Source of the DNA: Micromonospora lutea
GTDB taxonomy: Bacteria > Actinomycetota > Actinomycetes > Mycobacteriales > Micromonosporaceae
Length of the DNA: 64,000 nt
Reading direction: 5' to 3'
NCBI RefSeq assembly: GCF_016863535.1
Contig: NZ_BOPB01000001.1
Coordinates: 271,550-335,549 of the forward strand
Shown: positions 45,914 to 54,372 of the stretch, in pieces
Layout: each line of letters starts with the position of its first letter
How positions within the stretch are numbered: the stretch's first letter is position 1
Translations under genes and position numbers: made by a program
The notes under the pieces: generated by a model
What the model was told of the DNA's origin: nothing
Databases searched by the model: none
The model's input: only the letters and a program-made list of their open reading frames with translations

Positions 45914-47002
45914 TCAGAGGGCGAGGGTGGCGGCGGCGGTGGTGCCGTTGGGTGGGGGGAGGAGTTGGGTGGGGACGTCGACCGCCGCGAGGGCGGTGCG
46001 CAGACGCTGCACGTCCGTGCCGAACCGGACCAACTGGACCGGACCCACGGGGGTGGGCGGTGAGCAGAGCACCAGGCCGGTGGCACGGGCCGGCCAACCC
46101 GGCACGATGGCCGCCAGCGCGTGGCGTACGTCATCGTCGGTGACCTGGGTGAAGACGGTGCCGGGCGCGATCACGTCGACGATCGAGGCGATCGCCCGGT
46201 CGACGGCGGCCGGGTCGGCTGCGGCTTCACCCGGGCGGTCCGGCAGGGTGGCGGCGGCCGCCAACCCGGCCGCCGTCGCCTCGGCGGTGCCGAGCGAGAA
46301 CAGGTCCATCGAGGCGTCCCGGACGAGGACGCGGGCCCCCTCACCGTCGCCCGTCAGCGGCGGCGTCAGGTAACCGCGGATCACCGCGACCGGCATCTGG
46401 TCGCACTTCCCCTTGATCAGCTCGCCTGCGGCAGCGAGTTCGTCGACCACCGCCATCTGCGTGAGCACCAGCTCGTTGCCGTACGGGTCGACCTCGCCCC
46501 GGTGGTCGCGGATGGCGTCCATCCCAGCGACGCCGAGGGCCACATCGGTCAGCCCGTTACGCCAGGGGCGACCCATGGTGTCGCTGACGACGACCGCGAC
46601 GTCCACGCCGTACCGTTCGCGCAGACCGGCGCGGAGCGCGCGGGCCGAGGCGTCCGGGTCCACCGGCAGCAGCACCAACCGGGTCTTGTCGACGTTGGAG
46701 GCGTCGATTCCGGCCGAGGCCATCACGAAGCCGTGGTGGGTCTGCACGATCCGGGTCGGACCGCGGGAGGCCACCACGCGGGCCGTTTCCGCCGCCAGCA
46801 CCTCGTCCCGGACGGTCTGCCGGTCCGGGCCGTCAGCGGGTACGTCGACCAGCCGTCCCTCGGCCTTCGAGATGATTTTGCTGGTCACCACCAGCACGTC
46901 CCCGTCGCGCAGCCACGGTGCCGCGCTTCCGATCAGGGCCGTCAGGTCGTCGCCCTCGGTCACGTGCCCGATGCCGGGCACCGGCAGGATCTCCAGTCTC
47001 AC
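45914..47002 (-). CDS. cofE: Coenzyme F420-0:L-glutamate ligase (CofE, no FbiB reductase domain)
   Basis: 362 residues from GTG 47002, overlapping the cofD stop by 4 bases (GTGA). The CofE domain covers about 1-240: GDVLVVTSKIISKAEGR, QTHHGFVMASAGID, VVVSDTMGRPWRNGLTDVAL, GELIKGKCDQMPVAVIRG and LVRDASMDLFSLGT. It adds glutamates to F420-0. Mycobacterial FbiB is longer because its C-terminal half is an FMN-binding reductase; here only about 120 further residues follow, Ala/Pro-rich and not nitroreductase-like. The GTP-dependent first glutamylation is therefore supported; reduction of dehydro-F420-0 is not. Confidence 0.9.
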   Translation of the reverse strand: MRLEILPVPGIGHVTEGDDLTALIGSAAPWLRDGDVLVVTSKIISKAEGRLVDVPADGPDRQTVRDEVLAAETARVVASRGPTRIVQTHHGFVMASAGIDASNVDKTRLVLLPVDPDASARALRAGLRERYGVDVAVVVSDTMGRPWRNGLTDVALGVAGMDAIRDHRGEVDPYGNELVLTQMAVVDELAAAGELIKGKCDQMPVAVIRGYLTPPLTGDGEGARVLVRDASMDLFSLGTAEATAAGLAAAATLPDRPGEAAADPAAVDRAIASIVDVIAPGTVFTQVTDDDVRHALAAIVPGWPARATGLVLCSPPTPVGPVQLVRFGTDVQRLRTALAAVDVPTQLLPPPNGTTAAATLAL

Positions 47003-47946
47003 GTCAACTCCACCGCGGCACGGACCATCGCCGCCGTCGCCGCCTCGTCGGTCATCAGCAGCGGCACCGCGCGGACCGTCACGTCCGGCACCAGTGTTCC
47101 GGCGTCCTCCTCGGCCACCAACCAGCCGTCGAGCAGACCACCGGCGGCCCGGCTCCCGTACAGCCCGCCGACCCCGCCAGCGGTGCACTCCACACCGACG
47201 ACCGCCAGGCAGCGGTCCGCCATGCCGCGCACCGGCGCACCGCCGATGATCGGCGAGACGCCCACCACCGGGGCGGGACTGGTCGTCACCGCCTCGCGCA
47301 GGCCCGGCACGGCCAGAATCGGCGCGATGCTGACCACCGGGTTGCTGGGTGCCACGAGCAGCACGTCGGCCCCGGCGATCGCCTCCGTCACGCCGGGTGC
47401 CGGCTTCGCCGACTCCGCGCCGACGAAGACGAACCGGTGGGTCGGGATCTCCGCCCGGTACCGCACCCACCACTCCTGAAAGTGGATCGCCCGCTGGCCA
47501 CCGTCGAGGTCGGTGACCGCGTGCGTCTCCAGGCGGTCGTCGGTCGCCGGCAGCAGGCGTACGCCGGGCTGCCAGCGGGTGGCCAGCGCCTCGGTGACCT
47601 GGTGCAGCGGATAGCCGGCGTCAAGCATGGTGGTGCGTACCAGGTGGGTGGCGATGTCCCGGTCACCCAGCCCGAACCAGCTCGGCTCGGCACCGTACGC
47701 CGCCAGCTCGTTCTTGACCGTCCAGCTCTCGTCGACGCGCCCCCAGCCCCGCTGCGGGTCGGCACCGCCGCCGAGGGTGTACAGCACGCTGTCCAGGTCC
47801 GGGCAGATCCGGAGCCCGTGCAGCCGTAGGTCATCGCCGACGTTGACCACCGCGGTCACCTCGGCGCCCACCTCGCGGGCGTACGCCCGCACCCCCAGCA
47901 GGAACCGGGCACCGCCGATTCCGCCGGTCAGAACCACGATGCGCAT
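46999..47946 (-). CDS. cofD: 2-phospho-L-lactate transferase (FbiA/CofD)
   Basis: 315 residues from ATG 47946. Conserved N-terminus VVLTGGIGGARFLLG, then NVGDDLRLHGLRICPDLDSV, WFGLGDRDIATHLVRT, and LVAPSNPVVSIAPIL with GVSPIIGGAPVRGMAD. CofD/FbiA transfers a (enol)phospho-lactyl moiety from its GDP/GTP-activated form onto FO, giving (dehydro)F420-0. It precedes cofE with a GTGA overlap. fbiC, which makes FO, lies on the other strand at 49301. The promoter is shared with the divergent gene at 48044 within a 97-base gap. Confidence 0.94.
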   Translation of the reverse strand: MRIVVLTGGIGGARFLLGVRAYAREVGAEVTAVVNVGDDLRLHGLRICPDLDSVLYTLGGGADPQRGWGRVDESWTVKNELAAYGAEPSWFGLGDRDIATHLVRTTMLDAGYPLHQVTEALATRWQPGVRLLPATDDRLETHAVTDLDGGQRAIHFQEWWVRYRAEIPTHRFVFVGAESAKPAPGVTEAIAGADVLLVAPSNPVVSIAPILAVPGLREAVTTSPAPVVGVSPIIGGAPVRGMADRCLAVVGVECTAGGVGGLYGSRAAGGLLDGWLVAEEDAGTLVPDVTVRAVPLLMTDEAATAAMVRAAVELT

Positions 47947-48043
47947 TCGTCCATCCTCGCCTACGTGACGCCTTCGGCAGCCACGCGCCCCGGGAGACTA
48001 GGCTCACGTCGGCCTCTGTCCGCTTTCGCCCCAGGGAGAGTTC

Positions 48044-49228
48044 GTGACCAGCCCCGCCGAGCCGCCACCCACCGACCCGACCCCGGCCCGACAGGTGACC
48101 GGACCGTTGCGTGAACTCATCGCCCTCGTGCTCCTTGGCGCGAACGCCGTTCTCCTCTTCGTGGGGTTGATCCGGCTGTTGACCCCGCAGGGCGCCTACA
48201 GCACGGTGACCGGGCGTGCCGGCAACTCGTTCTTCGCCTTCATCGGCGTGGAGGCGGTCGTCCTGCCGGTGCTGGCGGTGCTGCTGGCCACGCATCTGGC
48301 CCCGGTCGCCGGGCGGGCGAAACTGATCACGCAGGTGGCTTTGATCGAGTATGCGGTCAGTACCGTGCTCGGCGGTCTGACCCTGCTGATCTGGGTGGTC
48401 GGCCGGCTGGCCGAAGCGCAGCTCTTCGACGCCATGACCGGTCTGCTCATCCGGATCGCCTGGGTGGCGCTGTTCGCGGCGGCGGCGTACGTGGTGTGGA
48501 GCGTCTGGCAGCGGCTTTACCACGTGCCGCGTCCCAAGTCCGAGCCTGGCCTGTACGGCACGCCGCAGCCGGGCTGGCCGCAGCCGCCGGGTGGTCCGGG
48601 TCAGTTCGGTGGCCAGCCTGGTCACCAGGGCGGCGGTTGGGCACAGCCTGGCCAGTCGGGCGGCTGGCCGGGTGCCGACCGCCCCGGCTATCCGGCCGGC
48701 TACGCCGGTCAACCGGGTGGGGGTCAACCGAGTCACCCCGGCTCCGACCAGCCCGGCGGCTACCCGGCAGGCAGCGCGACGCACGGCCAGCCGGGCTGGC
48801 CGACCGCCGGATCACCTTCCGCAGGCGGGTCACCTTCCGCCGGAGGGCCGCCCGAGTCGCCGCACACCTGGCCGCCGCACGGGCAGCCGGCGGTGCCACC
48901 GCCATCGACGGCGCCGTCCTCCCCGGCCGCACCGCCGTCCTCCCCGGCCGCACCGCCGTTCGGACAACCGGCCTCGGCCGACCCGACGCAGAGCATCCCG
49001 CGCCAGGGCGACCCGGCCGGGAACGACCCGCGCCAGAGTGCCGAGCCGACCCAGGCCATCCCGCATCGGGGCGCAGAGCCGACCCAGGCCATCCCGCATC
49101 AGGCAGCCGAGCCGACCCAGGCGATTCCGAGATCGGGTGACGGTGACGTCGACCGGTCGACTCCTCGGTCGGGGGACGGGGAGGCCGACCGTACCCAGCG
49201 GATCGACCCGGGCGACCAGTCGAGCTGA
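48044..49228 (+). CDS. Membrane protein with long low-complexity C-terminal tail
   Basis: 394 residues from GTG 48044. Four hydrophobic helices (about 24-46, 65-84, 94-118, 130-155) make up the first 160 residues; the remaining 235 are Pro/Gly/Gln/Ser-rich with RPKSEPGLYGTPQPGWPQP and tandem AEPTQAIPH(R/Q) units (three copies in about residues 328-365). No catalytic motif. The tail's repeats are encoded by in-frame DNA repeats of 30-33 bases. It is of unknown function and sits divergent from cofD, upstream of fbiC. Confidence 0.78.
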   Translation: MTSPAEPPPTDPTPARQVTGPLRELIALVLLGANAVLLFVGLIRLLTPQGAYSTVTGRAGNSFFAFIGVEAVVLPVLAVLLATHLAPVAGRAKLITQVALIEYAVSTVLGGLTLLIWVVGRLAEAQLFDAMTGLLIRIAWVALFAAAAYVVWSVWQRLYHVPRPKSEPGLYGTPQPGWPQPPGGPGQFGGQPGHQGGGWAQPGQSGGWPGADRPGYPAGYAGQPGGGQPSHPGSDQPGGYPAGSATHGQPGWPTAGSPSAGGSPSAGGPPESPHTWPPHGQPAVPPPSTAPSSPAAPPSSPAAPPFGQPASADPTQSIPRQGDPAGNDPRQSAEPTQAIPHRGAEPTQAIPHQAAEPTQAIPRSGDGDVDRSTPRSGDGEADRTQRIDPGDQSS

Positions 49229-49300
49229 GCGAGGGTCGTCAGCACGTGCGGTTGCCCACGGGCGGGGGCCGGACCGGACCTCAGCGCTTAGGCTGAGCGG

Positions 49301-51883
49301 ATGGTTGATCAGAGCGAGCGCGGGTCGGGTGACGGGGGCGTCCGGCGGGCTCTGCGCCGCGCCGCCACCGGGCGGGCGCTCGACGTCGACGAGGCGTCGA
49401 CCCTGCTGACCGCCCGGGGCGCGGCGCTGGAGGAACTGCTCGGCATCGCCGGTGCTATTCGTGACGCGGGTCTGCGGGACGCTGGTCGGCCCGGCGTGGT
49501 GACGTACTCGAAGAAGGTTTTCATCCCGTTGACCCGGCTCTGCCGGGACCGCTGTCACTACTGCACGTTCGCCACCGTGCCGCACCGGCTGCCGGCGGCC
49601 TTCCTCGACCGCGACGAGGTGCTGGCCATCGCCCGCGCCGGTGCGGCGCAGGGTTGCAAGGAAGCCCTGTTCACCCTTGGCGACCGGCCGGAGGAGCGCT
49701 GGCCGGCGGCCCGGCAGTGGCTGGACGAACGCGGCTATGGCTCCACTCTGGATTATCTCCGGGCCTGCGCCGTGGCGGTGCTGGAGGAGACCGGTCTACT
49801 GCCGCACCTGAACCCGGGTGTGCTCTCCTGGGCGGAACTGCAGCGGCTCAAGCCGGTGGCACCGAGCATGGGGATGATGCTGGAGACCACGGCCACCCGG
49901 CTGTGGTCCGAGCCCGGCGGCCCGCACTACGGCTCCCCGGACAAGGAACCGGCGGTCCGGTTGCGAGTGCTCGACGACGCTGGACGCGTCGGCGTCCCGT
50001 TCACCACGGGCGTCCTGATCGGCATCGGCGAGACCCTCACCGAACGGGTCGACGCGATCTTCGCGATCCGGCGTACGCAGCGTGAGTACGGCCACCTCCA
50101 GGAGGTGATCGTGCAGAACTTCCGGGCGAAGCCGGACACGGCGATGCGCGGGATGCCCGACGCGGAGCTGCACGACCTCGCGGCCACCGTGGCGGTGGCC
50201 CGGGTGCTGCTGGGCCCGAAGGCCCGTATCCAGGCGCCACCGAACCTGATCGCCGGCGAGTACGACCTGCTGCTGCGCGCCGGCATCGACGACTGGGGCG
50301 GCGTCTCGCCGGTGACCCCGGACCACGTCAATCCGGAACGCCCCTGGCCGCAGCTCGACGACCTGGCGGCCCGCACCGCGGCGGCCGGCTTCACCCTCCG
50401 CGAGCGTTTGACCGTCTACCCGGAGTACGTCCAGGCCGGCGAACCGTGGCTGGACGCCCGGCTGCTGCCCCACGTGACCGCGCTGGCTGACCCGGCGACC
50501 GGGCTGGCGGTCGAGGCGGCCCGTCCGGTGGGCCGGCCGTGGCAGGAGCCGGACGAAACCTTCGGCGGGCGTACCGACCTGCACGCCACCATCGACACGA
50601 CGGGGCGCACCGACGACCGCCGGGGAGACTTCGACCACGTCTACGGCGACTGGGCGGAGGTCGCCGCGAAGGCGGCTGTGCCACCGGCACGAGCGGGTGG
50701 CGAGAATGCTCCGGAGGCGGCGAAGGCGGTGGGCGGTGCCGACGCTGGTCGGCCGGTCGGTGTCGACGCCGGAAACGCCGACCTGCGGGCCGGATTGCGG
50801 TTGGCCGCCGACGACCCGGCGGCCCTGCTGGAGCCCCGGCACACCGATGCCGCGCTGGCGTTGTTCGGCGCGGACGGACCGGCCCTGGACGAGCTGTGCC
50901 GCATCGCCGACGAGCTGCGTCGCTCCGCCGTCGGTGACGACGTGACCTACGTGGTCAACCGCAACATCAACTTCTCCAACGTCTGCTACGTGGGCTGCCG
51001 GTTCTGCGCCTTCGCCCAGCGGGAACGGGACGCCGACGCGTACCGGCTCTCGGTGGAGCAGGTGGCCGATCGGGCGCAGGAGGCGTGGGACGCCGGTGCC
51101 GGCGAGGTCTGCCTGCAGGGTGGCATCGACCCGAAGCTGCCGGTGACGATCTACGCCGATCTGGTCCGAGCGATCAAGGCCCGGGTGCCGGAGATGCACG
51201 TGCACGCCTTCTCGCCGATGGAGATCGTCACCGCCGCGGCCAAGGCCGGCGTGTCAGTGCGGGAGTGGCTGACGGGACTGCGCGAGGCGGGACTGGACAC
51301 CATCCCGGGGACTGCGGCGGAGATCCTCGACGACGAGGTGCGCTGGGTGCTCACCAAGGGCAAGTTGCCGACCGCCGCCTGGGTCGAGGTGGTCAGCACG
51401 GCCCACGAGCTGGGCATCCGGTCCAGTTCGACGATGATGTACGGCCACGTCGACCACCCGGCGCACTGGTTGGCGCACTTCCGGGTACTGGCCGGGGTGC
51501 AGGACCGTACCGGCGGGTTCACCGAGTTCGTGGCGCTGCCGTTCGTGCACACCAACGCGCCGATCTACCTCGCCGGCATCGCCCGGTCCGGGCCGACCTG
51601 GCGGGAGAACCGGGTGGTGCACGCAATGGCGCGGGTGCTGTTGCACGGCCGGATCGACAACATCCAGTGCTCCTGGGTGAAGCTGGGTGACGCCGGTGCC
51701 GCCGAGCTGTTGCGGAGCGGCTGCAACGATCTGGGCGGCACGCTGATGGAGGAGACGATCTCGCGGATGGCCGGATCCGACAACGGGTCGGCGCGTACCG
51801 AGGAGCAGTTGCGGGCAATCGCTGCGGCGGCCGGCCGGCCGGTGCGGAGGCGTACGACCGCGTACGGTCATATCGCGGCCTGA
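49301..51883 (+). CDS. fbiC: Bifunctional FO synthase (CofG-CofH fusion)
   Basis: 860 residues from ATG 49301. Two radical-SAM modules: CofG (about 60-400) with Cys81, Cys85, Cys88 in CRDRCHYC, and CofH (about 500-850) with Cys562, Cys566, Cys569 in CYVGCRFC. Between them (about 450-490) is an Ala/Gly-rich linker. It joins 5-amino-6-ribitylamino-uracil and tyrosine into FO, the deazaflavin core of F420. Also conserved are [20 protein letters not shown] and NFSNVCYVG. It is monocistronic, followed by a terminator hairpin at 51915-51949. Confidence 0.95.
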   Translation: MVDQSERGSGDGGVRRALRRAATGRALDVDEASTLLTARGAALEELLGIAGAIRDAGLRDAGRPGVVTYSKKVFIPLTRLCRDRCHYCTFATVPHRLPAAFLDRDEVLAIARAGAAQGCKEALFTLGDRPEERWPAARQWLDERGYGSTLDYLRACAVAVLEETGLLPHLNPGVLSWAELQRLKPVAPSMGMMLETTATRLWSEPGGPHYGSPDKEPAVRLRVLDDAGRVGVPFTTGVLIGIGETLTERVDAIFAIRRTQREYGHLQEVIVQNFRAKPDTAMRGMPDAELHDLAATVAVARVLLGPKARIQAPPNLIAGEYDLLLRAGIDDWGGVSPVTPDHVNPERPWPQLDDLAARTAAAGFTLRERLTVYPEYVQAGEPWLDARLLPHVTALADPATGLAVEAARPVGRPWQEPDETFGGRTDLHATIDTTGRTDDRRGDFDHVYGDWAEVAAKAAVPPARAGGENAPEAAKAVGGADAGRPVGVDAGNADLRAGLRLAADDPAALLEPRHTDAALALFGADGPALDELCRIADELRRSAVGDDVTYVVNRNINFSNVCYVGCRFCAFAQRERDADAYRLSVEQVADRAQEAWDAGAGEVCLQGGIDPKLPVTIYADLVRAIKARVPEMHVHAFSPMEIVTAAAKAGVSVREWLTGLREAGLDTIPGTAAEILDDEVRWVLTKGKLPTAAWVEVVSTAHELGIRSSSTMMYGHVDHPAHWLAHFRVLAGVQDRTGGFTEFVALPFVHTNAPIYLAGIARSGPTWRENRVVHAMARVLLHGRIDNIQCSWVKLGDAGAAELLRSGCNDLGGTLMEETISRMAGSDNGSARTEEQLRAIAAAAGRPVRRRTTAYGHIAA

Positions 51884-51914
51884 CGGACGGCACCTACCGC
51901 TTCGAAATGCACCA

Positions 51915-51949
51915 TCGGAACAGGCAGTTCCACAGTGCTGCCTGTCCGA
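51915..51949 (+). terminator. fbiC terminator hairpin
   Basis: TCGGAACAGGCAG (51915-51927) pairs with CTGCCTGTCCGA (51938-51949), one bulged A, with a 10-nt loop, 32 bases after the fbiC stop. Confidence 0.65.
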
Positions 51950-52399
51950 ACCGTCCGACCGATGTGTGTACCGTGTGGTGAGACAGCGACGCACCGGCCT
52001 GATCGACCATTGTCACCGGCCGCAGGTCGCCGGATTCGCCTTGCGAACCAGCTTGACCACCTCGACCGGCTGGCTCGCCCGACCCTGTTCCACCCGCGTC
52101 CCGTCCACATTGTGGGCTGGACGTGGTCGTTGTTCGCCCGCTCGGCGAGCAGGGTTGGCGAAGTCGGGATAACCTTGCGCATCAAGATCAACGGATCTTG
52201 GTGGACGGCTTCTCCGGCGTCGGCGCGAAGCCCGATCACTCCTGCGGCGCTCGGCGCGCCACGGGAGAAAACTCGGGCAACTCGCCGGGGAGGGCGTTAC
52301 TCGGCCGGGGTCTGAATCGATAGGGCAGGGCGAGACCGGGTGGTGCGAACGGCCGCCCGGGACGCGTGTCGGGAGGGCGACTCCATTATCAAGTTTGGC
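51950..52399. other. Non-coding interval between fbiC and the whiB promoter
   Basis: 450 bases with no gene that I can support on either strand. The only small structure is CAAGATC-AACG-GATCTTG (hairpin at about 52180-52197). Long upstream regions are usual for whiB in Streptomyces; other promoters may lie here but cannot be named. Confidence 0.45.
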
Positions 52400-52429
52400 T
52401 TGACGGCGCACGCATTACACGCGTGTAAT
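52400..52429 (+). promoter_or_regulatory. Candidate whiB promoter with overlapping perfect palindrome
   Basis: TTGACG (52400-52405), 18-base spacer, TGTAAT (52424-52429), giving a 5' UTR of about 110 bases before whiB. The -10 lies inside the perfect 16-bp palindrome ATTACACGCGTGTAAT (52414-52429), a likely operator. Its half sites TTACAC and GTGTAA match the BldD half sites TnACnC/GnGTnA, but with two bases between them rather than one. Confidence 0.6.
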
Positions 52430-52545
52430 TTGAATGGGGTTGTTCGCACGGAACGCACGATAACGGGACGGGACGGACAAAGCACGCCTTTCGCGTGGGG
52501 GGTTGCAGCGGCGACGACGCCGGTGCGCGACAAGGAGGCAACTGA

Positions 52546-52803
52546 ATGGACGGCCAGCTCGAGGCGGCCGACCTGCTCGGAAACGCGCCGGAGTGGCAGG
52601 AGCGGGCCCTGTGCTCGCAGACCGACCCGGAGGCGTTCTTCCCCGAGAAGGGCGGCTCGACCCGCGAGGCGAAGCGCATCTGCTCGCGGTGCGAGGTCAA
52701 GACGGAATGCCTCGAATACGCTCTCGGCCACGACGAGCGGTTCGGGATCTGGGGTGGGCTCTCCGAACGGGAGCGGCGCAAGCTCAAGCGCCGGGCGGCC
52801 TGA
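52546..52803 (+). CDS. whiB: WhiB family iron-sulfur regulator (WhiB/WhmD type)
   Basis: 85 residues from ATG 52546 with AAGGAGG seven bases upstream. Four iron-sulfur ligands Cys23, Cys46, Cys49, Cys55 (CSQTD...CSRCEVKTEC) and the turn GIWGG (67-71) before a basic C-terminal tail (ERRKLKRRAA). The short N-terminus, WQERALCSQTDPEAFFPEKG and the neighbours (metallopeptidase-like, DUF3499, F420 genes) identify the WhiB/WhmD branch, which with WhiA controls sporulation septation and cell division. Regulated through the palindrome at 52414, by inference. Confidence 0.94.
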   Translation: MDGQLEAADLLGNAPEWQERALCSQTDPEAFFPEKGGSTREAKRICSRCEVKTECLEYALGHDERFGIWGGLSERERRKLKRRAA

Positions 52804-52816
52804 CCGGACGTGGGGC

Positions 52817-52838
52817 GGGACGGTTGGGGGGCCGTCCC
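52817..52838 (+). terminator. whiB terminator hairpin
   Basis: GGGACGG (52817-52823) with CCGTCCC (52832-52838), 8-nt G-rich loop, 13 bases after the whiB stop. Confidence 0.65.
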
Positions 52839-52875
52839 CATCCGGGTCGGCCCGGGGTGGCCGGCTGAGGCCTGT

Positions 52876-52937
52876 CGGCTGGGGTCGCCGGGCTGGGGTG
52901 CTGGGGTCGCCGGGCTGGGGGCTGCCGGGCTGGGGTG
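52876..52937. repeat. Imperfect tandem GC repeat
   Basis: Three imperfect copies of CGGGCTGGGG(T)..CTGGGGTCGC in the gap between whiB and the next gene. Simple sequence, no coding potential. Confidence 0.7.
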
Positions 52938-52947
52938 GCGGTCGCGA

Positions 52948-53397
52948 TCAGGCCAACTCGTCCGGATCGACGCCGAGCAGGTTCGCCACCTGCTCGATGA
53001 TCACATCGTGGACCAGGTCGGCGAGATCCTCGCGGTCCATGGCCCGGAACTCCAATGGCCGCCGGTACAGCACGATCCGGGGCGGCATCTCCTGGCGGCC
53101 GGGTCGACCGGGCAGCAGCCGGGCCAGCGGCACCTCGCCGTCCTCCAGCACATCGGAGTCGTAGACGTTCAGGTCGGGCGGGACGTCCTCGACGGCGAAC
53201 TCCACCCCGGCCAGTTCCTTGGCGAACCGACGTTCCAGCGTCTCGACGGTGTCCAGCACCAGGTCGTCGAAGATCTCCGCCTTGGTCCGTGCCAGCGGCA
53301 CGGTGGCCGGCACCAGCCGCCCGCGCAGACCGCGTCCATGCCGGTCGCGGTGCGCGCGCCGGCCGGTGCCGGGGCGGCGGTGTTCCGGGCTCGTCAT
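52948..53397 (-). CDS. Metallopeptidase-like family protein with degenerate zinc motif
   Basis: 149 residues from ATG 53397. It begins with an Arg/His-rich segment, then ARTKAEIFDDLVLDTVETLE, LPPRI-like strands (MPPRIVLYRRPLEFRA), and C-terminal LVHDVIIEQVANLLGVDPDEL. It has the length and position (between whiB and DUF3499) of the minimal zincin-like family found here in actinobacteria. The usual HExxH is not present: the equivalent helix reads HDVIIEQVA, so catalysis is doubtful. Function unknown. Confidence 0.82.
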   Translation of the reverse strand: MTSPEHRRPGTGRRAHRDRHGRGLRGRLVPATVPLARTKAEIFDDLVLDTVETLERRFAKELAGVEFAVEDVPPDLNVYDSDVLEDGEVPLARLLPGRPGRQEMPPRIVLYRRPLEFRAMDREDLADLVHDVIIEQVANLLGVDPDELA

Positions 53398-53549
53398 GAG
53401 CCAAAGCGTAGCTTCCGGTCCGCTCCGGGCCGCGTCAGCGCCGACCACCTGGCGCGTTGCGGCACCAGCCAAGAAATGTGATCACCAAGACGGGCGTGTC
53501 GTAACGCGAACCGGTGCGCCGGAGCCGGTAATGGAGATACCCTGCGCCG

Positions 53550-53927
53550 GTGAGGTCACCACGGCGCTGCTCCCGCAACGGCTGCCCCCGGCAAGCGGTC
53601 GCCACGCTGACCTATGTCTACAACGAGTCGACCGCCGTGGTGGGCCCGCTTGCCGCTTTCGCCGAGCCGCACACGTACGACCTCTGTGAGCCGCACGCCC
53701 GGAGTCTGACCGCTCCGCGTGGCTGGGAAGTGGTCCGGCACGAGGGCGAGTTCGAGCCGCCGCCGCCCACCACCGACGACCTGGTGGCTCTCGCCGAGGC
53801 GGTCCGCGAGGCCGCCCGCCCCGCTCCCCGTCCGCCCCAGGACGACCAGAACCACCCCACCCCACCCCCCGGTTCCTCCTCCACCTCCCGCCGCGGCCAC
53901 CTCCGCGTGATTCCCCCCACCCACTGA
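53550..53927 (+). CDS. DUF3499 protein (zinc-ribbon-like)
   Basis: 125 residues from GTG 53550. The conserved N-terminal half has Cys7, Cys12 (RRCSRNGCPRQA) and Cys46-x-x-His49 (YDLCEPHARSL), a likely zinc site; LTYVYNESTAVVGPLA links them. The tail (from about 88) is Pro/Ser/Arg-rich. DUF3499 is found almost always next to whiB and the preceding metallopeptidase-like gene in actinobacteria. Function unknown. It is divergent from the preceding gene. Confidence 0.88.
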   Translation: MRSPRRCSRNGCPRQAVATLTYVYNESTAVVGPLAAFAEPHTYDLCEPHARSLTAPRGWEVVRHEGEFEPPPPTTDDLVALAEAVREAARPAPRPPQDDQNHPTPPPGSSSTSRRGHLRVIPPTH

Positions 53928-53964
53928 CCCCCCGAAGGTCGACCCCCTGCCCGCCCTGTTCGGG

Positions 53965-54022
53965 TTGATCAAGACGTTTCCGTCGCGATTCCAGACCTCT
54001 GGCGATCAAAGCTCTTGATCAC
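53965..54022. repeat. Inverted repeat family D, copy 2
   Basis: TTGATCAAGACGTTTCCGTC at the left and AAGCTCTTGATCAC at the right, imperfectly paired at the ends (GATCAAGA/TCTTGATC). It aligns with the reverse complement of copy 1 (27522-27576). In the 445-base gap downstream of DUF3499, next to family C copy 2. Confidence 0.7.
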
Positions 54023-54087
54023 GAGGGCCGTCGACGGTGGTGTCGTGCGAGCCAGGTCCGGCGGCCGGGGTTGGGTAGCTCGTGCGC

Positions 54088-54162
54088 GTCCTTTGCTCTG
54101 CTTCACCGGACGCACAGCATTCCAGCGCAAACCGTTGCGTGAGTTGAAGCAGAGCAAAGGAC
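54088..54162. repeat. Palindromic repeat family C, copy 2
   Basis: GTCCTTTGCTCTGCTTCA (54088-54105) and its exact complement (54145-54162), 18 bp, with a 39-nt loop that holds further pairing (GACGCA with TGCGT). Its right arm continues into CTCACGCAACGG when reverse-complemented, matching the left flank of copy 1 (CCCACGCAACGG). Confidence 0.93.
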
Positions 54163-54186
54163 GTAAGGACGTAAGAGTAGGCCCGG

Positions 54187-54220
54187 CCGGACCGGACCGG
54201 ACCGGACCGGACCGGACCGG
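54187..54220. repeat. Tandem repeat (CCGGA)x6
   Basis: Six copies of CCGGA plus CCGG, 25 bases after family C copy 2. No gene overlaps it. Confidence 0.92.
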
Positions 54221-54372
54221 GGCGAGGGGCGCCGCCAGGGCATTTCGGGGGCAGTTGAAGAGCACCTCGGATGCGCGAAACAGGTCCGGGCGCAACACGC
54301 CGACAGGAGGCCGACATGGCGACTCCGGGTGACTAGCGTGCGCCGGAGTGTGACGCGAGTCGGGAGGGTGCG

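Noticed and set aside
51868..52239. Minus-strand ORF of 123 codons upstream of whiB
   Set aside because: It overlaps the fbiC 3' end and its terminator in antisense and shows no recognisable domain or ribosome binding site.
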